A DNA stretch of 64,000 nt, taken from positions 496,001 through 560,000 of the forward strand of contig NZ_CACSJP010000003.1 in the NCBI RefSeq assembly GCF_902706095.1, given 5' to 3'. The translations under genes were made by a program, and so were the position numbers. The DNA comes from Rhizobium sp. 18065. GTDB lineage: Bacteria; Pseudomonadota; Alphaproteobacteria; Rhizobiales; Rhizobiaceae. Under the pieces are notes generated by a model, which was given only the letters and a program-made list of their open reading frames with translations, did no database searches and had not been told where the DNA came from. This document shows positions 17,091 to 25,798 of this stretch, piece after piece. Each line of letters opens with the position of its first letter. Within the stretch, counting starts at the first letter, position 1.

Positions 17091-18710
17091 ATGTCGCAAG
17101 CAAATCGGCTTGAGGGCACGTACGACTACATTGTCATCGGCGCCGGAACCGCAGGCTGTGTGCTGGCGGCGCGGCTGACGGAGGATCCCTCGGTTCGTGT
17201 GCTGTTGTTGGAAGCCGGAGGCTCCGACCTTTACCACTGGGTTCAGATCCCGGTGGGTTATCTCCACTGTATAGGCAATCCGCGCACCGACTGGATGATG
17301 ACGACGGCCGCAGAGCCGGGGCTTAACGGCCGCAGCCTCGCCTATCCGCGCGGCAAGGTGCTGGGTGGATGCTCCTCCATCAACGGAATGATCTACATGC
17401 GCGGTCAGGCCAGCGACTACGATGGCTGGCGCGACCTCGGCAATGCAGGCTGGGGCTGGTCCGATGTCCTGCCCTATTTCCGGAAATCGGAAGACCATCA
17501 TGGAGGGGCCAACGACCTGCACGGCACCGGCGGCGAGTGGAAGGTCAGCCGTCAGCGACTGCGCTGGGAGATTCTGGAGGCCGTGCAGAAGGGCGCACGT
17601 GAGTTCGGCATTGAGCCTCGCGCAGATTTCAACGACGGCAACAACGAAGGTTCGGGTTTCTTCGAGGTCAACCAGCACAAGGGCATGCGTTGGAATACAG
17701 CCCGGGGTTTCCTGCGTGGCGCGCTGAAACGCGGCAACTTGCGGCTGATCAAGCATGCATTGGTGCAGCGGCTGACCATCACCGACAAACGTGTCAGCGG
17801 TGTATGCTTCCGCACGCCGGGTGGCGAGTTCACCGTCGAGGCTTCTGCCGAGGTGATCCTCGCCGCCGGCGCAATCAATTCGCCGAAGCTGCTGGAGCTG
17901 TCGGGCATCGGTAATGCCGACATGCTGCGGAATCTTGGAATACCGGTGGCGCTTCACCGTCCAGGTGTCGGCGAAAACCTGCAGGATCACCTGCAGATCC
18001 GCACCGTCTACAAGGTCAGCAACACGTTGACCCTGAACCAGCTCTCCAACAGCGTGGCCGGCAAGTTGAAGATCGCCGGCGAATATCTGCTGCGCCGCTC
18101 GGGCCCGATGTCGATGGCACCCAGCCAGTTCGGCATGTTCACACGCTCGGGTTCCGACCAGATCACACCGGACATTGAATACCACATTCAACCCTTGTCG
18201 ACCAATCGGCTGGGGGAGCCATTGCATGCGTTTCCGGCCATCACCGTGTCGGTATGCCAGCTGCGGCCGACAAGCCTGGGCACTTGCCACATCACCGACA
18301 ATGATGCGGCCGTTCAGCCGGACATCCGACCAAACTATCTGTCGACGGATTTCGATCGGCGCGTGGCGGTCTCCGCAATCAGGCAGGCTCGCCGCATCAT
18401 GACGGCACAGGCGCTGGAACGATATCAGCCTGCGGAAATGCTTCCCGGTATCGAATATCAGGACGATGACGCCCTGATCCGGCGCGCCGGCGATATCGCG
18501 ACGACGATCTTTCACCCGGTCGGCACATGTCGCATGGGAGCCGATCCTGACGCGGTCGTTGATCCCTCGCTTCGGGTCGCCGGCCTTGACGGACTTCGGA
18601 TCGTTGATGCCTCGATCATGCCGCGTATCGTCTCCGGCAATACGGCGTCACCGGTCGTGATGATCGCGGAAAAGGCGGCCGACCTGATCCGTCAGGGCCG
18701 AAAGGTATGA
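17091..18710 (+). CDS. GMC-family FAD oxidoreductase (choline/alcohol dehydrogenase-like)
   Basis: A 539-residue flavoprotein. The dinucleotide-binding GAGTAG is at 17-22, the GMC signature around GKVLGGCSSINGMIYMRG, and the second GMC signature around AAGAINSPKLLELSGIG. The active-site pair is H475 (in FHPVGTCRMG) and N517 (in SGNTASP). ATG 17091 follows GAAAGGA. There is no signal peptide, so it is cytoplasmic or peripheral. It is the last gene of the operon, 63 bp after the kinase, and may oxidise a primary alcohol of the sugar or polyol. A separate role in alcohol oxidation is possible. Confidence 0.9.
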   Translation: MSQANRLEGTYDYIVIGAGTAGCVLAARLTEDPSVRVLLLEAGGSDLYHWVQIPVGYLHCIGNPRTDWMMTTAAEPGLNGRSLAYPRGKVLGGCSSINGMIYMRGQASDYDGWRDLGNAGWGWSDVLPYFRKSEDHHGGANDLHGTGGEWKVSRQRLRWEILEAVQKGAREFGIEPRADFNDGNNEGSGFFEVNQHKGMRWNTARGFLRGALKRGNLRLIKHALVQRLTITDKRVSGVCFRTPGGEFTVEASAEVILAAGAINSPKLLELSGIGNADMLRNLGIPVALHRPGVGENLQDHLQIRTVYKVSNTLTLNQLSNSVAGKLKIAGEYLLRRSGPMSMAPSQFGMFTRSGSDQITPDIEYHIQPLSTNRLGEPLHAFPAITVSVCQLRPTSLGTCHITDNDAAVQPDIRPNYLSTDFDRRVAVSAIRQARRIMTAQALERYQPAEMLPGIEYQDDDALIRRAGDIATTIFHPVGTCRMGADPDAVVDPSLRVAGLDGLRIVDASIMPRIVSGNTASPVVMIAEKAADLIRQGRKV

Positions 18711-18904
18711 TAGCAAAATCAATTGCCCCGCTGGAATGGAAGTAGGCCTCGCGGGCGTTGCAGCGTCACGCATTGCGCGTTTGCAAGGCCGATTGCAACG
18801 TGCTGACACCGATGATTGTGGCAGCAGAATCGAGGCGTATCCCCTTAATAAATCGCTGCAGACTGCTCGGACAAACCGAGCCAGCGCGCTCCGGAGGGGC
18901 TTCC
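18711..18904. other. Convergent intergenic segment
   Basis: This lies between the end of the polyol operon (+) and the end of the SDR gene (-). A short perfect stem GCTCGG-ACAAA-CCGAGC is at 18865-18881, without a T-run. It might act as a bidirectional terminator, but the evidence is weak. No gene is supported. Confidence 0.4.
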
Positions 18905-19675
18905 TTAGGTTGGCAACAATCTGAAATCGGCCCCTTCCGGCAAAAGCTGTCCGCCGTCAACGATGATCGTGGTGCCGGTCACATAGCTTGCGTCATCGGA
19001 GGCGAGAAACAGGAAGGCATTGGCAACATCGCGCGGTGAGCCGAGGCGAGCCAGCGGAATCGCATCCTCCATGTTTTTGATGAAGGCGGCGCTGCGATGG
19101 AGCTGGATCGCCTCTGTCAGGATGTTTCCCGGCTCGACACCGTTGACATTGATGCCGTAGGAGGAAAATTCCAGCGCCGCAGAGCGGATAAAGCCGTTGA
19201 TACCGGCTTTGCTGGCGGCATAGTGACCGTGACCGGGGCTTGTGACATGCGGCCCGGTAATCGACGAGGTGAAGAGGATGCGCCCCGAGCCCTGCTTCTT
19301 CATCGGCGTCAGGGCGGCGCGCGCCGCATTGAAACAGCCGCGCAGATTGACGGCCATCACATTGTCCCAGTCTTCCGGCGCAGTGTTTTCGATCAGCTGC
19401 CAGGGATAGATCCCGGCATTCTGCACAATGATATCGAGCCGGCCGTGGCGTTCGAGCGTCAACGCGACGGCTGCAATCGCGTCATCCATCTTCGAAATGT
19501 CGGTGTGGACAAAATCGATGCCGAGTTCATCGGCTGCTGCCTTGCCTTCTTCGGCCTCGAAATCGGCGAGCACGAGCTTTGCGCCTTCTTCCTTGAAGCG
19601 GACGGCAATCGCCTTGCCGATGCCGCGGGAAGCGCCGATCACCAGTGCTACCTTGTCTTTCAACCTGTCTGTCAT
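18905..19675 (-). CDS. SDR-family NAD(P) oxidoreductase
   Basis: A 256-residue short-chain dehydrogenase. The cofactor motif GASRGIG is at 14-20 and NAG at 87-89 follows VQ. The catalytic set is S138, Y152 and K156 (YAASK). The C-terminal ending YVTGTTIIVDGGQ is typical of classical sugar and polyol dehydrogenases. The start codon overlaps the permease stop by four bases, so it is the last gene of the ROK-regulated importer operon. It probably carries out the first oxidation of the imported sugar or polyol. Confidence 0.9.
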   Translation of the reverse strand: MTDRLKDKVALVIGASRGIGKAIAVRFKEEGAKLVLADFEAEEGKAAADELGIDFVHTDISKMDDAIAAVALTLERHGRLDIIVQNAGIYPWQLIENTAPEDWDNVMAVNLRGCFNAARAALTPMKKQGSGRILFTSSITGPHVTSPGHGHYAASKAGINGFIRSAALEFSSYGINVNGVEPGNILTEAIQLHRSAAFIKNMEDAIPLARLGSPRDVANAFLFLASDDASYVTGTTIIVDGGQLLPEGADFRLLPT

Positions 19676-20667
19676 GCGAGCCTCTGGCGGAGCCTTTGTT
19701 TGAATGTATCGAGAAGCACGGCTGCAAGCACCAGGAAGCCATGGATGACCTGGGTGTAGTTCGCCGGCAGCCCCATGAGGTTGATGGCCGTATTGATGGA
19801 CGACAGAAGAAGCACGCCGGCATAGACGCCGGGAAGTGCCCCGACGCCGCCCTTGAGGCTGACGCCGCCGATCACAACGGCTGCAAATGCATTAAACAGC
19901 AACCCGATGCCGAGATTGGCCGTCGCGCCAGAGGTTCGAACAGCAAGCAGCCAGCCGGCAAGACCGGCGATGGCACCGGCCATCACGAAGGCGATGATCA
20001 GGTTACGGGTGACGCGAATGCCGGCGCGGTAGGCTGCGGTCTCGTTGCCGCCGATCATCACGAGGTGCCGACCGAATGGTGTCTTTGCCATCATGACCGA
20101 GAAGATCAGGAAGCAGGCGATTGCGATCCACGCTGACAGCGGAATGCCGAGAACACGCTCGATTGCGAACCATCGAATGGCAGGTGCAAGGTCCTGGGCG
20201 GAGCGGCCACCGGACACGGCCAGAACCAGACCGCGCACCCAGATGAACGAGGCGAGAGTGATGATGAAGGCGCTCATCTTCAGTTTGACGACAAGGAAGC
20301 CATTGAACAGGCCGATCAGTGCGCCGATGGCACAGGCGACCATCAGCGAAGCCGGGATCATCAGCCATTCCGGCGACAGCGTGATGCCGCGCCCTATACC
20401 GGCCGAGCAGAACAGGATGCCGACCGCCATGGCCGAGAGAGCGGCGACGGATTCGACAGAGAGGTCCATATGTCCTGTGATGATCACCAGTGCGAGGCCG
20501 ATCGACATGACGCCGAGCACGCTCGACGCTTCGATGATGTTGGTGAAGATGCCAATCTGGAAATAGCTCGGGATCAGCGCTGAAAACAGCGCAAGAACAA
20601 CGATCAGCATGAACCAGACGAGATTATCGAGGACGAATTCGAGAGTTTTGCGCGTACGAGGCGTCAT
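19672..20667 (-). CDS. CUT2 sugar ABC permease
   Basis: A 331-residue membrane protein with about nine hydrophobic segments, beginning at residues 12-33. The RbsC-family block ITGHMDLSVESVAALSAM and the C-terminal IGGVSLKGGVGALPGVYAG are present. It pairs with the single-domain ATPase and the binding protein of this - strand operon. It is separated from the binding-protein gene by a perfect hairpin (20697-20720) and followed by the overlapping SDR gene. Confidence 0.9.
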   Translation of the reverse strand: MTPRTRKTLEFVLDNLVWFMLIVVLALFSALIPSYFQIGIFTNIIEASSVLGVMSIGLALVIITGHMDLSVESVAALSAMAVGILFCSAGIGRGITLSPEWLMIPASLMVACAIGALIGLFNGFLVVKLKMSAFIITLASFIWVRGLVLAVSGGRSAQDLAPAIRWFAIERVLGIPLSAWIAIACFLIFSVMMAKTPFGRHLVMIGGNETAAYRAGIRVTRNLIIAFVMAGAIAGLAGWLLAVRTSGATANLGIGLLFNAFAAVVIGGVSLKGGVGALPGVYAGVLLLSSINTAINLMGLPANYTQVIHGFLVLAAVLLDTFKQRLRQRLA

Positions 20668-20696
20668 GCGGCAATTCCGGATTGGAGGGAGAAGGG

Positions 20697-20720
20697 TCCG
20701 GGATCCATGCGGATCCCGGA
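20697..20720 (-). repeat. Intercistronic hairpin after the ROK-operon binding-protein gene
   Basis: TCCGGGATCC at 20697-20706 and GGATCCCGGA at 20711-20720 form a perfect 10-bp stem with an ATGC loop. It sits 14 bp 3' of the binding-protein stop (- strand) and before the permease start. No T-run follows, so stabilisation of the upstream mRNA or partial termination are both possible. Confidence 0.75.
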
Positions 20721-20733
20721 TGGAAATGCCGTC

Positions 20734-21774
20734 TTATTTGACGGATTCGACCGTGCCGGTCGGTGGCTTCATGTTGCCCCAGAAGGCCGGGTTATCGACG
20801 TTTTCCTTGGTGATCGCAGCGCCGGGAACCTTGATATTGGGACCCCATGCTTCGATCGTCACAGTGCTCTTCAGGCCAAGCACGTCATAGTCGCCCGCCT
20901 TGATCTCCTGTTTTCCGGCAATCTTGTCCATGAACATGGCAACGGCTGCTGCCTGGGCATAGAGCGGCTGCTCGACTTCGGTGTTGAGCCAGCCCTTGCG
21001 GATCAGATCGAGACCGACGGGTGCGCCGTTGGAGCTCATCATCATCACGTCGCCCGGTTTCTTGCCGGCGGCCTCAAGCGAGGCGACGGCTGCGACCGAC
21101 AGATGGGCGGCATGCAGGAAGATCAGGTCGATATCGGGGTTGGCCAGCATCTGGTCGGAAACGATCGTCCCTGCATTGCTGGCTTCCCACTGCATTGCCG
21201 GTACCGAGATGATCGTGACGCCGGGGAAGGCTTTCATCTTTTCCTCGAAACCCTTCTGGATATCGAGTGTGTAAGGATCGCCCGGGTCGCCGAGAACCTG
21301 GAGGATCTTGCCCTTCACATCACTATTCTTGGCCTTGAGCATGGCCTCTGCCTGGTCGGCGGCAACATGACCGATCTCGATCGTACCGGCGACGGATGTG
21401 AAGTCGGACATGGTCGAGGTGATCTGGCGGTCGAATTCGACGACCGGGATACCAGCGGCCCGTGCCGCGTCGATCGACGGCTTCAACGCATTGAAATCGA
21501 CAGCTGCAAGAATGATTGCAGAGGGTTTCAGCGCGATGACATCGTTCATCTGCGATTGCTGCGCGTCGGTCTTGTTGTCGGCATTGAGCGTCTTCATCTC
21601 GTAGCCGGTCTGCTTGAGGAACATTTCCAACGCGCTGACCGAGCCTGTCTGGAATTCATCGAGCAATGTCGGCACGAGATAATAGACGACGCCCTTGGAC
21701 TGGGCAGCCGCCGTCGTCAGCATCGAAAGGCCGAGCACCAGAACGCTCAGCAGAGTTAGCATTATTCGCTTCAT
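20734..21774 (-). CDS. CUT2 sugar ABC substrate-binding protein
   Basis: A 346-residue periplasmic binding protein. Residues 1-24 form a signal peptide (MKRIMLTLL start, cleavage near TTAAA). The mature protein has the type I periplasmic-binding fold with [31 protein letters not shown], a dimer-like [17 protein letters not shown] segment and [19 protein letters not shown]. The gene lies between the ATPase and permease genes on the - strand. The sugar is not identifiable by eye; the ROK repressor and SDR partner suggest a hexose or polyol. Confidence 0.9.
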   Translation of the reverse strand: MKRIMLTLLSVLVLGLSMLTTAAAQSKGVVYYLVPTLLDEFQTGSVSALEMFLKQTGYEMKTLNADNKTDAQQSQMNDVIALKPSAIILAAVDFNALKPSIDAARAAGIPVVEFDRQITSTMSDFTSVAGTIEIGHVAADQAEAMLKAKNSDVKGKILQVLGDPGDPYTLDIQKGFEEKMKAFPGVTIISVPAMQWEASNAGTIVSDQMLANPDIDLIFLHAAHLSVAAVASLEAAGKKPGDVMMMSSNGAPVGLDLIRKGWLNTEVEQPLYAQAAAVAMFMDKIAGKQEIKAGDYDVLGLKSTVTIEAWGPNIKVPGAAITKENVDNPAFWGNMKPPTGTVESVK

Positions 21775-21807
21775 GATCGTTCTCTCCAGTTTAAGCCGGA
21801 CCCCTTT

Positions 21808-22578
21808 TCATTCTTTGCTCACCGGTCCGGCTCCGGCGAGGGTTTGCCCTGTGATCATCTCGATCACTGCATCCGGGCTTGTCTTGGTTCTCTCCACATC
21901 TCCGGCGACCACGCCGTGGCGGATGACGACAATGCGATCTGCGACCTGAAAGGCCTGCTGCATAATATGCGTGATGATGACGACGCCGATGCCCTGGCTG
22001 GCGACATGACGGATCATGTCGAGTCCGCGCCGTGTCTGCTCGACCCCGAGGGCGGCGAACGGCTCGTCAAGCAAAAGAAGCTTTCCACCCCAATGGGCAA
22101 ACCGGTTGAGTTCGATCGCCTGGCGCTGGCCGCCGGACAGATGCTCGACCTTGGTCCGCATCGATGGAATGCGGGTACCGGCGCTGGTCAGCGCCTTGGT
22201 TGTGATGTCTTCCATCGCGCGTTCGTCGAGGAAGGGAATGCCGGCAACCTTGCGGGTAATTTCGCGGCCCATGAAGAAGTTTCCGACCACATCGACATTG
22301 GTGCAGAGCGACAGGTCCTGGTAGACGGTTTCGATCCCGGCTGCCTTGGCTTCGGCCGGAGTCTTTGCCTGATAAGCCTCGCCCTCGAAGAGCATGTGTC
22401 CCGATGTCGGCTGCAAGCCGCCCGAGATGATTTTCACCAGCGTCGACTTTCCAGCGCCATTGTCGCCGAGAAGGGCAACAACCTCGCCTTTCCCGATCGA
22501 AAAGCTGATGCCCTTGAGGGCTTCGATGGCGCCGAAATTCTTGCGAATATCATCCAGGACGAGCAGCTTCTCGGTCAT
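21808..22578 (-). CDS. CUT2 sugar ABC ATPase, single-domain (FrcA-like)
   Basis: A 256-residue ATPase with one nucleotide-binding domain, as in fructose-importer FrcA, not the tandem RbsA form. Walker A GDNGAGKST is at 38-46, and the signature LSGGQRQ and Walker B LLLLDEPFAALG are intact. The helix after the signature is unusual: AIELNRFAHWGG replaces the common AIARA run. The start codon overlaps the ROK-regulator stop (ATGA), so the regulator and importer are co-translated. Confidence 0.9.
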   Translation of the reverse strand: MTEKLLVLDDIRKNFGAIEALKGISFSIGKGEVVALLGDNGAGKSTLVKIISGGLQPTSGHMLFEGEAYQAKTPAEAKAAGIETVYQDLSLCTNVDVVGNFFMGREITRKVAGIPFLDERAMEDITTKALTSAGTRIPSMRTKVEHLSGGQRQAIELNRFAHWGGKLLLLDEPFAALGVEQTRRGLDMIRHVASQGIGVVIITHIMQQAFQVADRIVVIRHGVVAGDVERTKTSPDAVIEMITGQTLAGAGPVSKE

Positions 22579-23714
22579 TCGACAATCTCTTTCTCTGAAG
22601 TTTCAAACATCTGGCCGAAGCGCGGCGACAGGACGCCGAAGACGGCGAGGGCCGCTGCGCCGCGAAGCGCCGAGTGCTGGCAATCGCTGGCCACCGTGAC
22701 GCGCGGGTGCGTGCGGTCGGAGCGGGCTGAAATCGAATTGTTCAATCCGTCGGCCAGCGTTGCAAGCTGCTCGATCAACGGCTGCGGCGCCAGCCCGCCC
22801 AGCACGATGGTCTCTGGATCGAAGAGGTTTTCGATCGTGCGGATGGCATTGCGGAAGAATGGTGCAACCTCGTTTACCCATTCGGAAACGGGCAGGCCGC
22901 GACGTTCGAAGGCATCGAGAGAAAGATACCGTTCGAGGCAGCCGCGATTTCCGCAGGGGCACGGCTCGCCATCCGGGACCGTGGGGATATGGCCGATTTC
23001 ACCGGCATTGCCCCATGCCCCACGCATGACGGACCCGTCATGCAGCATGACGCCACCCAGGCCGACGCTGAAGAACAGATAATAGTAGTCCGATACCTGC
23101 TGGCCGAGGCCGTACAACTGTTCTCCCAATGCGGCGGCGGCCATGTCGTTTTCGATGAATGCAGGCAGGCCGGTGGCATCGGCAAGATGCTGTCGTATGT
23201 CGACGTTCTTCCAACCGGTCATCGTGGTCGAACCCACGAAGCTCATGGATTCCACGTCGAACGGACCGGGCAGTGCCAGCCCGGCACCGAGCAGGCGACC
23301 GCAGCGTGGACTGGCCTTGAGCTGCACGACCATGTCGCTGATGACGGAGAATGCCTCGTTGGGCGTGGCATTCATGACTTTGCGGCGCACGCTGTCCACC
23401 ACGTCGCCACGCAGATTGACCAGCGCCGCCTCAATACCGAGCGGCGTGACGTGAATGCCCAGGGCATGTCCGCCCTCTGGATTGATGGTCAAGGTCGAGG
23501 GCGGGATGCCGCGTCCTTTGGGCGGTTTTTGGACCGAAAGGATCAGTCCCTGTTCCTCGAGTTCGCGGACAATGGTCGAGACGGTCTGCACGGTGAGGCC
23601 GACGCTTTGCGCGACATCACCACGCGTCGTCGGGCCACGCAGACGAATCGCTTCCAGCACGATCCGTCGGTTATACGGTCTTCCCGTTTCCTGATTGGTT
23701 CCCCGTAAAGCCAT
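22575..23714 (-). CDS. ROK-family transcriptional regulator
   Basis: A 379-residue repressor-kinase-like protein. A winged helix-turn-helix covers about residues 28-58 (TTRGDVAQSVGLTVQTVSTI). The ROK zinc site is complete: H242, C252, C254 and C259 in PCPCGNRGCLE. It is the first gene of the - strand importer operon and overlaps the ATPase gene by four bases. Such regulators usually repress until the free sugar binds. The AT-rich stretch just upstream (23755-23790) is the likely promoter and operator. Confidence 0.92.
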   Translation of the reverse strand: MALRGTNQETGRPYNRRIVLEAIRLRGPTTRGDVAQSVGLTVQTVSTIVRELEEQGLILSVQKPPKGRGIPPSTLTINPEGGHALGIHVTPLGIEAALVNLRGDVVDSVRRKVMNATPNEAFSVISDMVVQLKASPRCGRLLGAGLALPGPFDVESMSFVGSTTMTGWKNVDIRQHLADATGLPAFIENDMAAAALGEQLYGLGQQVSDYYYLFFSVGLGGVMLHDGSVMRGAWGNAGEIGHIPTVPDGEPCPCGNRGCLERYLSLDAFERRGLPVSEWVNEVAPFFRNAIRTIENLFDPETIVLGGLAPQPLIEQLATLADGLNNSISARSDRTHPRVTVASDCQHSALRGAAALAVFGVLSPRFGQMFETSEKEIVE

Positions 23715-23770
23715 GTCGAATGTCTCCGAATGACGAAAGAGTGACAGCGGGAAATGATTTAGTCAAATGG

Positions 23771-23786
23771 TTTTCAAAAAAGAAAA
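23771..23786. promoter_or_regulatory. AT-rich palindrome upstream of the ROK gene
   Basis: TTTTC at 23771-23775 and GAAAA at 23782-23786 form an inverted repeat in an AT-rich block about 60 bp before the ROK start codon. ROK repressors often bind AT-rich palindromes, so this may be an autoregulatory site. The inference rests on position and composition alone. Confidence 0.35.
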
Positions 23787-23808
23787 TAGCGACGCGTAAC
23801 CGAAAACA

Positions 23809-23832
23809 CCCCCCACTTCGAAAAGTGGGGGG
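23809..23832 (-). terminator. Terminator of the sugar-acid importer operon
   Basis: CCCCCCACTT at 23809-23818 pairs perfectly with AAGTGGGGGG at 23823-23832 around a CGAA loop. Read on the - strand it follows the AraD1-like gene stop by about 60 bp and is followed by TGTTTTC. It is strong enough to end the operon and to insulate the ROK promoter beyond it. Confidence 0.75.
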
Positions 23833-23891
23833 ACGATAATTTTACTGTCATCGGCTGCGTCGCCCGAGACGAGTGTGCGGACTTTTAAGGA

Positions 23892-24884
23892 TCAAAGCTG
23901 CGTGACAACGATCTCTTCTGCCGCTGCGACAGTCAGCGTGTTGCGCAGAGGAAGACCGAAATCGGCCGCCTCGATTTCGAACACATCGCCGGCCTCAGTC
24001 CTGATGCCGTCGCCGAAGGACAGCGTGGCCGTTCCGAACATATGGACATGCACATCGCCCGGCGCACGGAAGATGCCGTATTTGAAATGGTGATGTTCGA
24101 GGTTGGCGAAGCTATGCGACATGTTCGCCTCGCCGGAAAGGAAAGGCTTCTCCCACAGTACCACACCTTTGCGGATAATCCGCGACGTGCCACGGATATC
24201 GGCCGGCGGCGCGCCGATCCGGATCTCCGGGCCAAAGCTGGCTGGTCGGAGCTTGGAATGGGCGAGGTAAAGATAGTTGATCCGCTCGGTCACGTGGTCG
24301 GAGAATTCGTTGGAGACGGCAAAGCCGATGCGGAATGGCTGGCCGCTGTCCGAAATGACATAGATGCCTGCCATTTCCGGCTCCTCGCCGCCGTCGAGCG
24401 CGAACGAAGGAGACACCAGCGCGCTGCCGGGTGCCGATGCCTGCATGCCGTTTCCCTTGTAGAACCACTCCGGTTGAACGCCGGTTTCGCCAGCCATCGG
24501 CTTGCCGCCCTCAAGACCCATTCTGAACATTTTCATGGTGTCGGTGGCGCCTTCTTCCACCTTGGAGACGGCGGCATGCATGGCGTCGCGCGTTGAGGCC
24601 GAGCCGAGATGGGTCAGGCCCGTGCCCGTCAGATGCAGATGCGCCGGATCGTCATGCGTGATTGGCGGCAGGAAGCGCCCATCCGCATAGACCGCATCCA
24701 GATCTACAGTCTCGGTGAACCCCTTGGCTTCGATCAGGGAGACTAGGCTGCGACCGGTGTTTGCCGCTTCCAGCGCCAAAGCATGCACACTGGTCACGCC
24801 GTTGACGATGCGCCCGGCCTCGCCGACCGCGCGCGCCACAACGGCCGTCGCACCCTCTGTGCTCTTGATCTGGGATATCAGCAT
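23892..24884 (-). CDS. AraD1/GguC-family FAH-fold protein
   Basis: A 330-residue member of the fumarylacetoacetate-hydrolase fold, closest by length and blocks to the AraD1/GguC group. The C-terminal half shows IGFAVSNEFSDHVTERIN, a GPEIRIG block and HFKYGIFRAPGDVHVHMFGT. The acidic residues that usually bind the divalent metal are expected in the middle block EEPEMAGIY and around NEFSDH. Relatives dehydrate or hydrolyse 2-keto-3-deoxy sugar acids. Here it is the last gene of an importer operon beside a UxaA-type dehydratase, so it probably acts on the keto-deoxy acid that the dehydratase produces. Confidence 0.85.
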   Translation of the reverse strand: MLISQIKSTEGATAVVARAVGEAGRIVNGVTSVHALALEAANTGRSLVSLIEAKGFTETVDLDAVYADGRFLPPITHDDPAHLHLTGTGLTHLGSASTRDAMHAAVSKVEEGATDTMKMFRMGLEGGKPMAGETGVQPEWFYKGNGMQASAPGSALVSPSFALDGGEEPEMAGIYVISDSGQPFRIGFAVSNEFSDHVTERINYLYLAHSKLRPASFGPEIRIGAPPADIRGTSRIIRKGVVLWEKPFLSGEANMSHSFANLEHHHFKYGIFRAPGDVHVHMFGTATLSFGDGIRTEAGDVFEIEAADFGLPLRNTLTVAAAEEIVVTQL

Positions 24885-24916
24885 GTTTCTGTCCTTTAAT
24901 CCATGAAAGCGAAATC

Positions 24917-24942
24917 CTGCCCGAACGGTAAAGTTCGGGCAG
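24917..24942 (-). repeat. Intercistronic hairpin after the sugar-acid binding-protein gene
   Basis: CTGCCCGAAC at 24917-24926 and GTTCGGGCAG at 24933-24942 form a perfect 10-bp stem with a GGTAAA loop. It lies 16 bp 3' of the binding-protein stop on the - strand, before the AraD1-like gene. No T-run is adjacent. Confidence 0.75.
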
Positions 24943-24957
24943 TGCTGTCCCGCGGAA

Positions 24958-25764
24958 CTACTTCTTGGCCTGATATTCGGCGGGCAACGGAATGCCGAAA
25001 TGCTTCTCGTAGATCGTGTTCAGATTGCCACTGGCAATGTTCGCCGAGACCCATTGGTCGAGCCAGGATTTCAGCTCTGTCTCTCCCTGGCGCAAACCGA
25101 TGGCGTAGGGCGCCGTCGTCATGACGAACTTGATTTCGACATTGCGCGACGGGTTGGCGATATTCACCTGCTTGATCACGGAGGCCGCCGCAGCGATGTA
25201 ATCCTGCTGCCCAGTGGAAATGGCCGTGTTGGTCGTCGCATCGTCCTCGTAGCGAACGATCTCGAGGCCTCCAGCGGCGTCAGCCCCCTTGGTGAGCGCT
25301 GCATCGCTGGTGGTGCCGCGGGTCACGGCGACGGTCTTGCCGGAAAGTGCGGCAAAATCGGCGATCGCTTCACCGGCAGGCCCGCCGACGACCGTCGGTA
25401 CAACGCCGTAAGGCGTCGAATAATCGATGACCTTCTTGCGCTCGTCGGTGATCGAGAAGGAGGCCATGACGATGTCGGCCTTGCTGGTCAGAAGGAAGGG
25501 CACGCGGTTTGGTCCCGTTACCGGCACGATTTCCAGCTCGACGCCCAGATCCTTGGCAAGTGCCTGTGCTGCCTCGACGTCCGAACCGGAGGGTTGCGCG
25601 TTGCCGTCGAGCATGCCGTAGGGCGGAGCTCCCAGATCGATCGCGACCAGGATGCGGCCGCGTGCCTTGATGTCGGCAAGCGTATCGGCCATCGCCGCCT
25701 GCGCCAGCGTGAAGACGGTTGCAGCCGCCAGCGTCAGTTTGATCAGTCCCTTCAAAGTCACCAT
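24958..25764 (-). CDS. ABC substrate-binding protein, family 3 (polar amino acid type)
   Basis: A 268-residue periplasmic binding protein. The true start is ATG 25764, preceded by GGGAGGTAACG; the open frame extends 33 codons further but without a binding site. Residues 1-26 are a signal peptide (cleavage after AMA). Family-3 blocks are RILVAIDLGAPPYG, a KADIVMASFSITDERKKVIDYS-type segment (begins at about residue 90), and VIDYSTPYGVVPT. Family-3 proteins usually bind amino acids or opines. The surrounding sugar-acid enzymes suggest a small carboxylate ligand instead, but that is inference. Confidence 0.88.
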   Translation of the reverse strand: MVTLKGLIKLTLAAATVFTLAQAAMADTLADIKARGRILVAIDLGAPPYGMLDGNAQPSGSDVEAAQALAKDLGVELEIVPVTGPNRVPFLLTSKADIVMASFSITDERKKVIDYSTPYGVVPTVVGGPAGEAIADFAALSGKTVAVTRGTTSDAALTKGADAAGGLEIVRYEDDATTNTAISTGQQDYIAAAASVIKQVNIANPSRNVEIKFVMTTAPYAIGLRQGETELKSWLDQWVSANIASGNLNTIYEKHFGIPLPAEYQAKK

Positions 25765-25798
25765 CGTTACCTCCCTGTGGTGAGAAAAATCGTTGCTG

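Noticed and set aside
7286..18710. A canonical autoinducer-2 (lsr) operon
   Set aside because: There is one permease gene, no LsrG-like gene, and three extra oxidoreductases including a GlpD-like enzyme. Family resemblance of kinase, aldolase and regulator is not enough.
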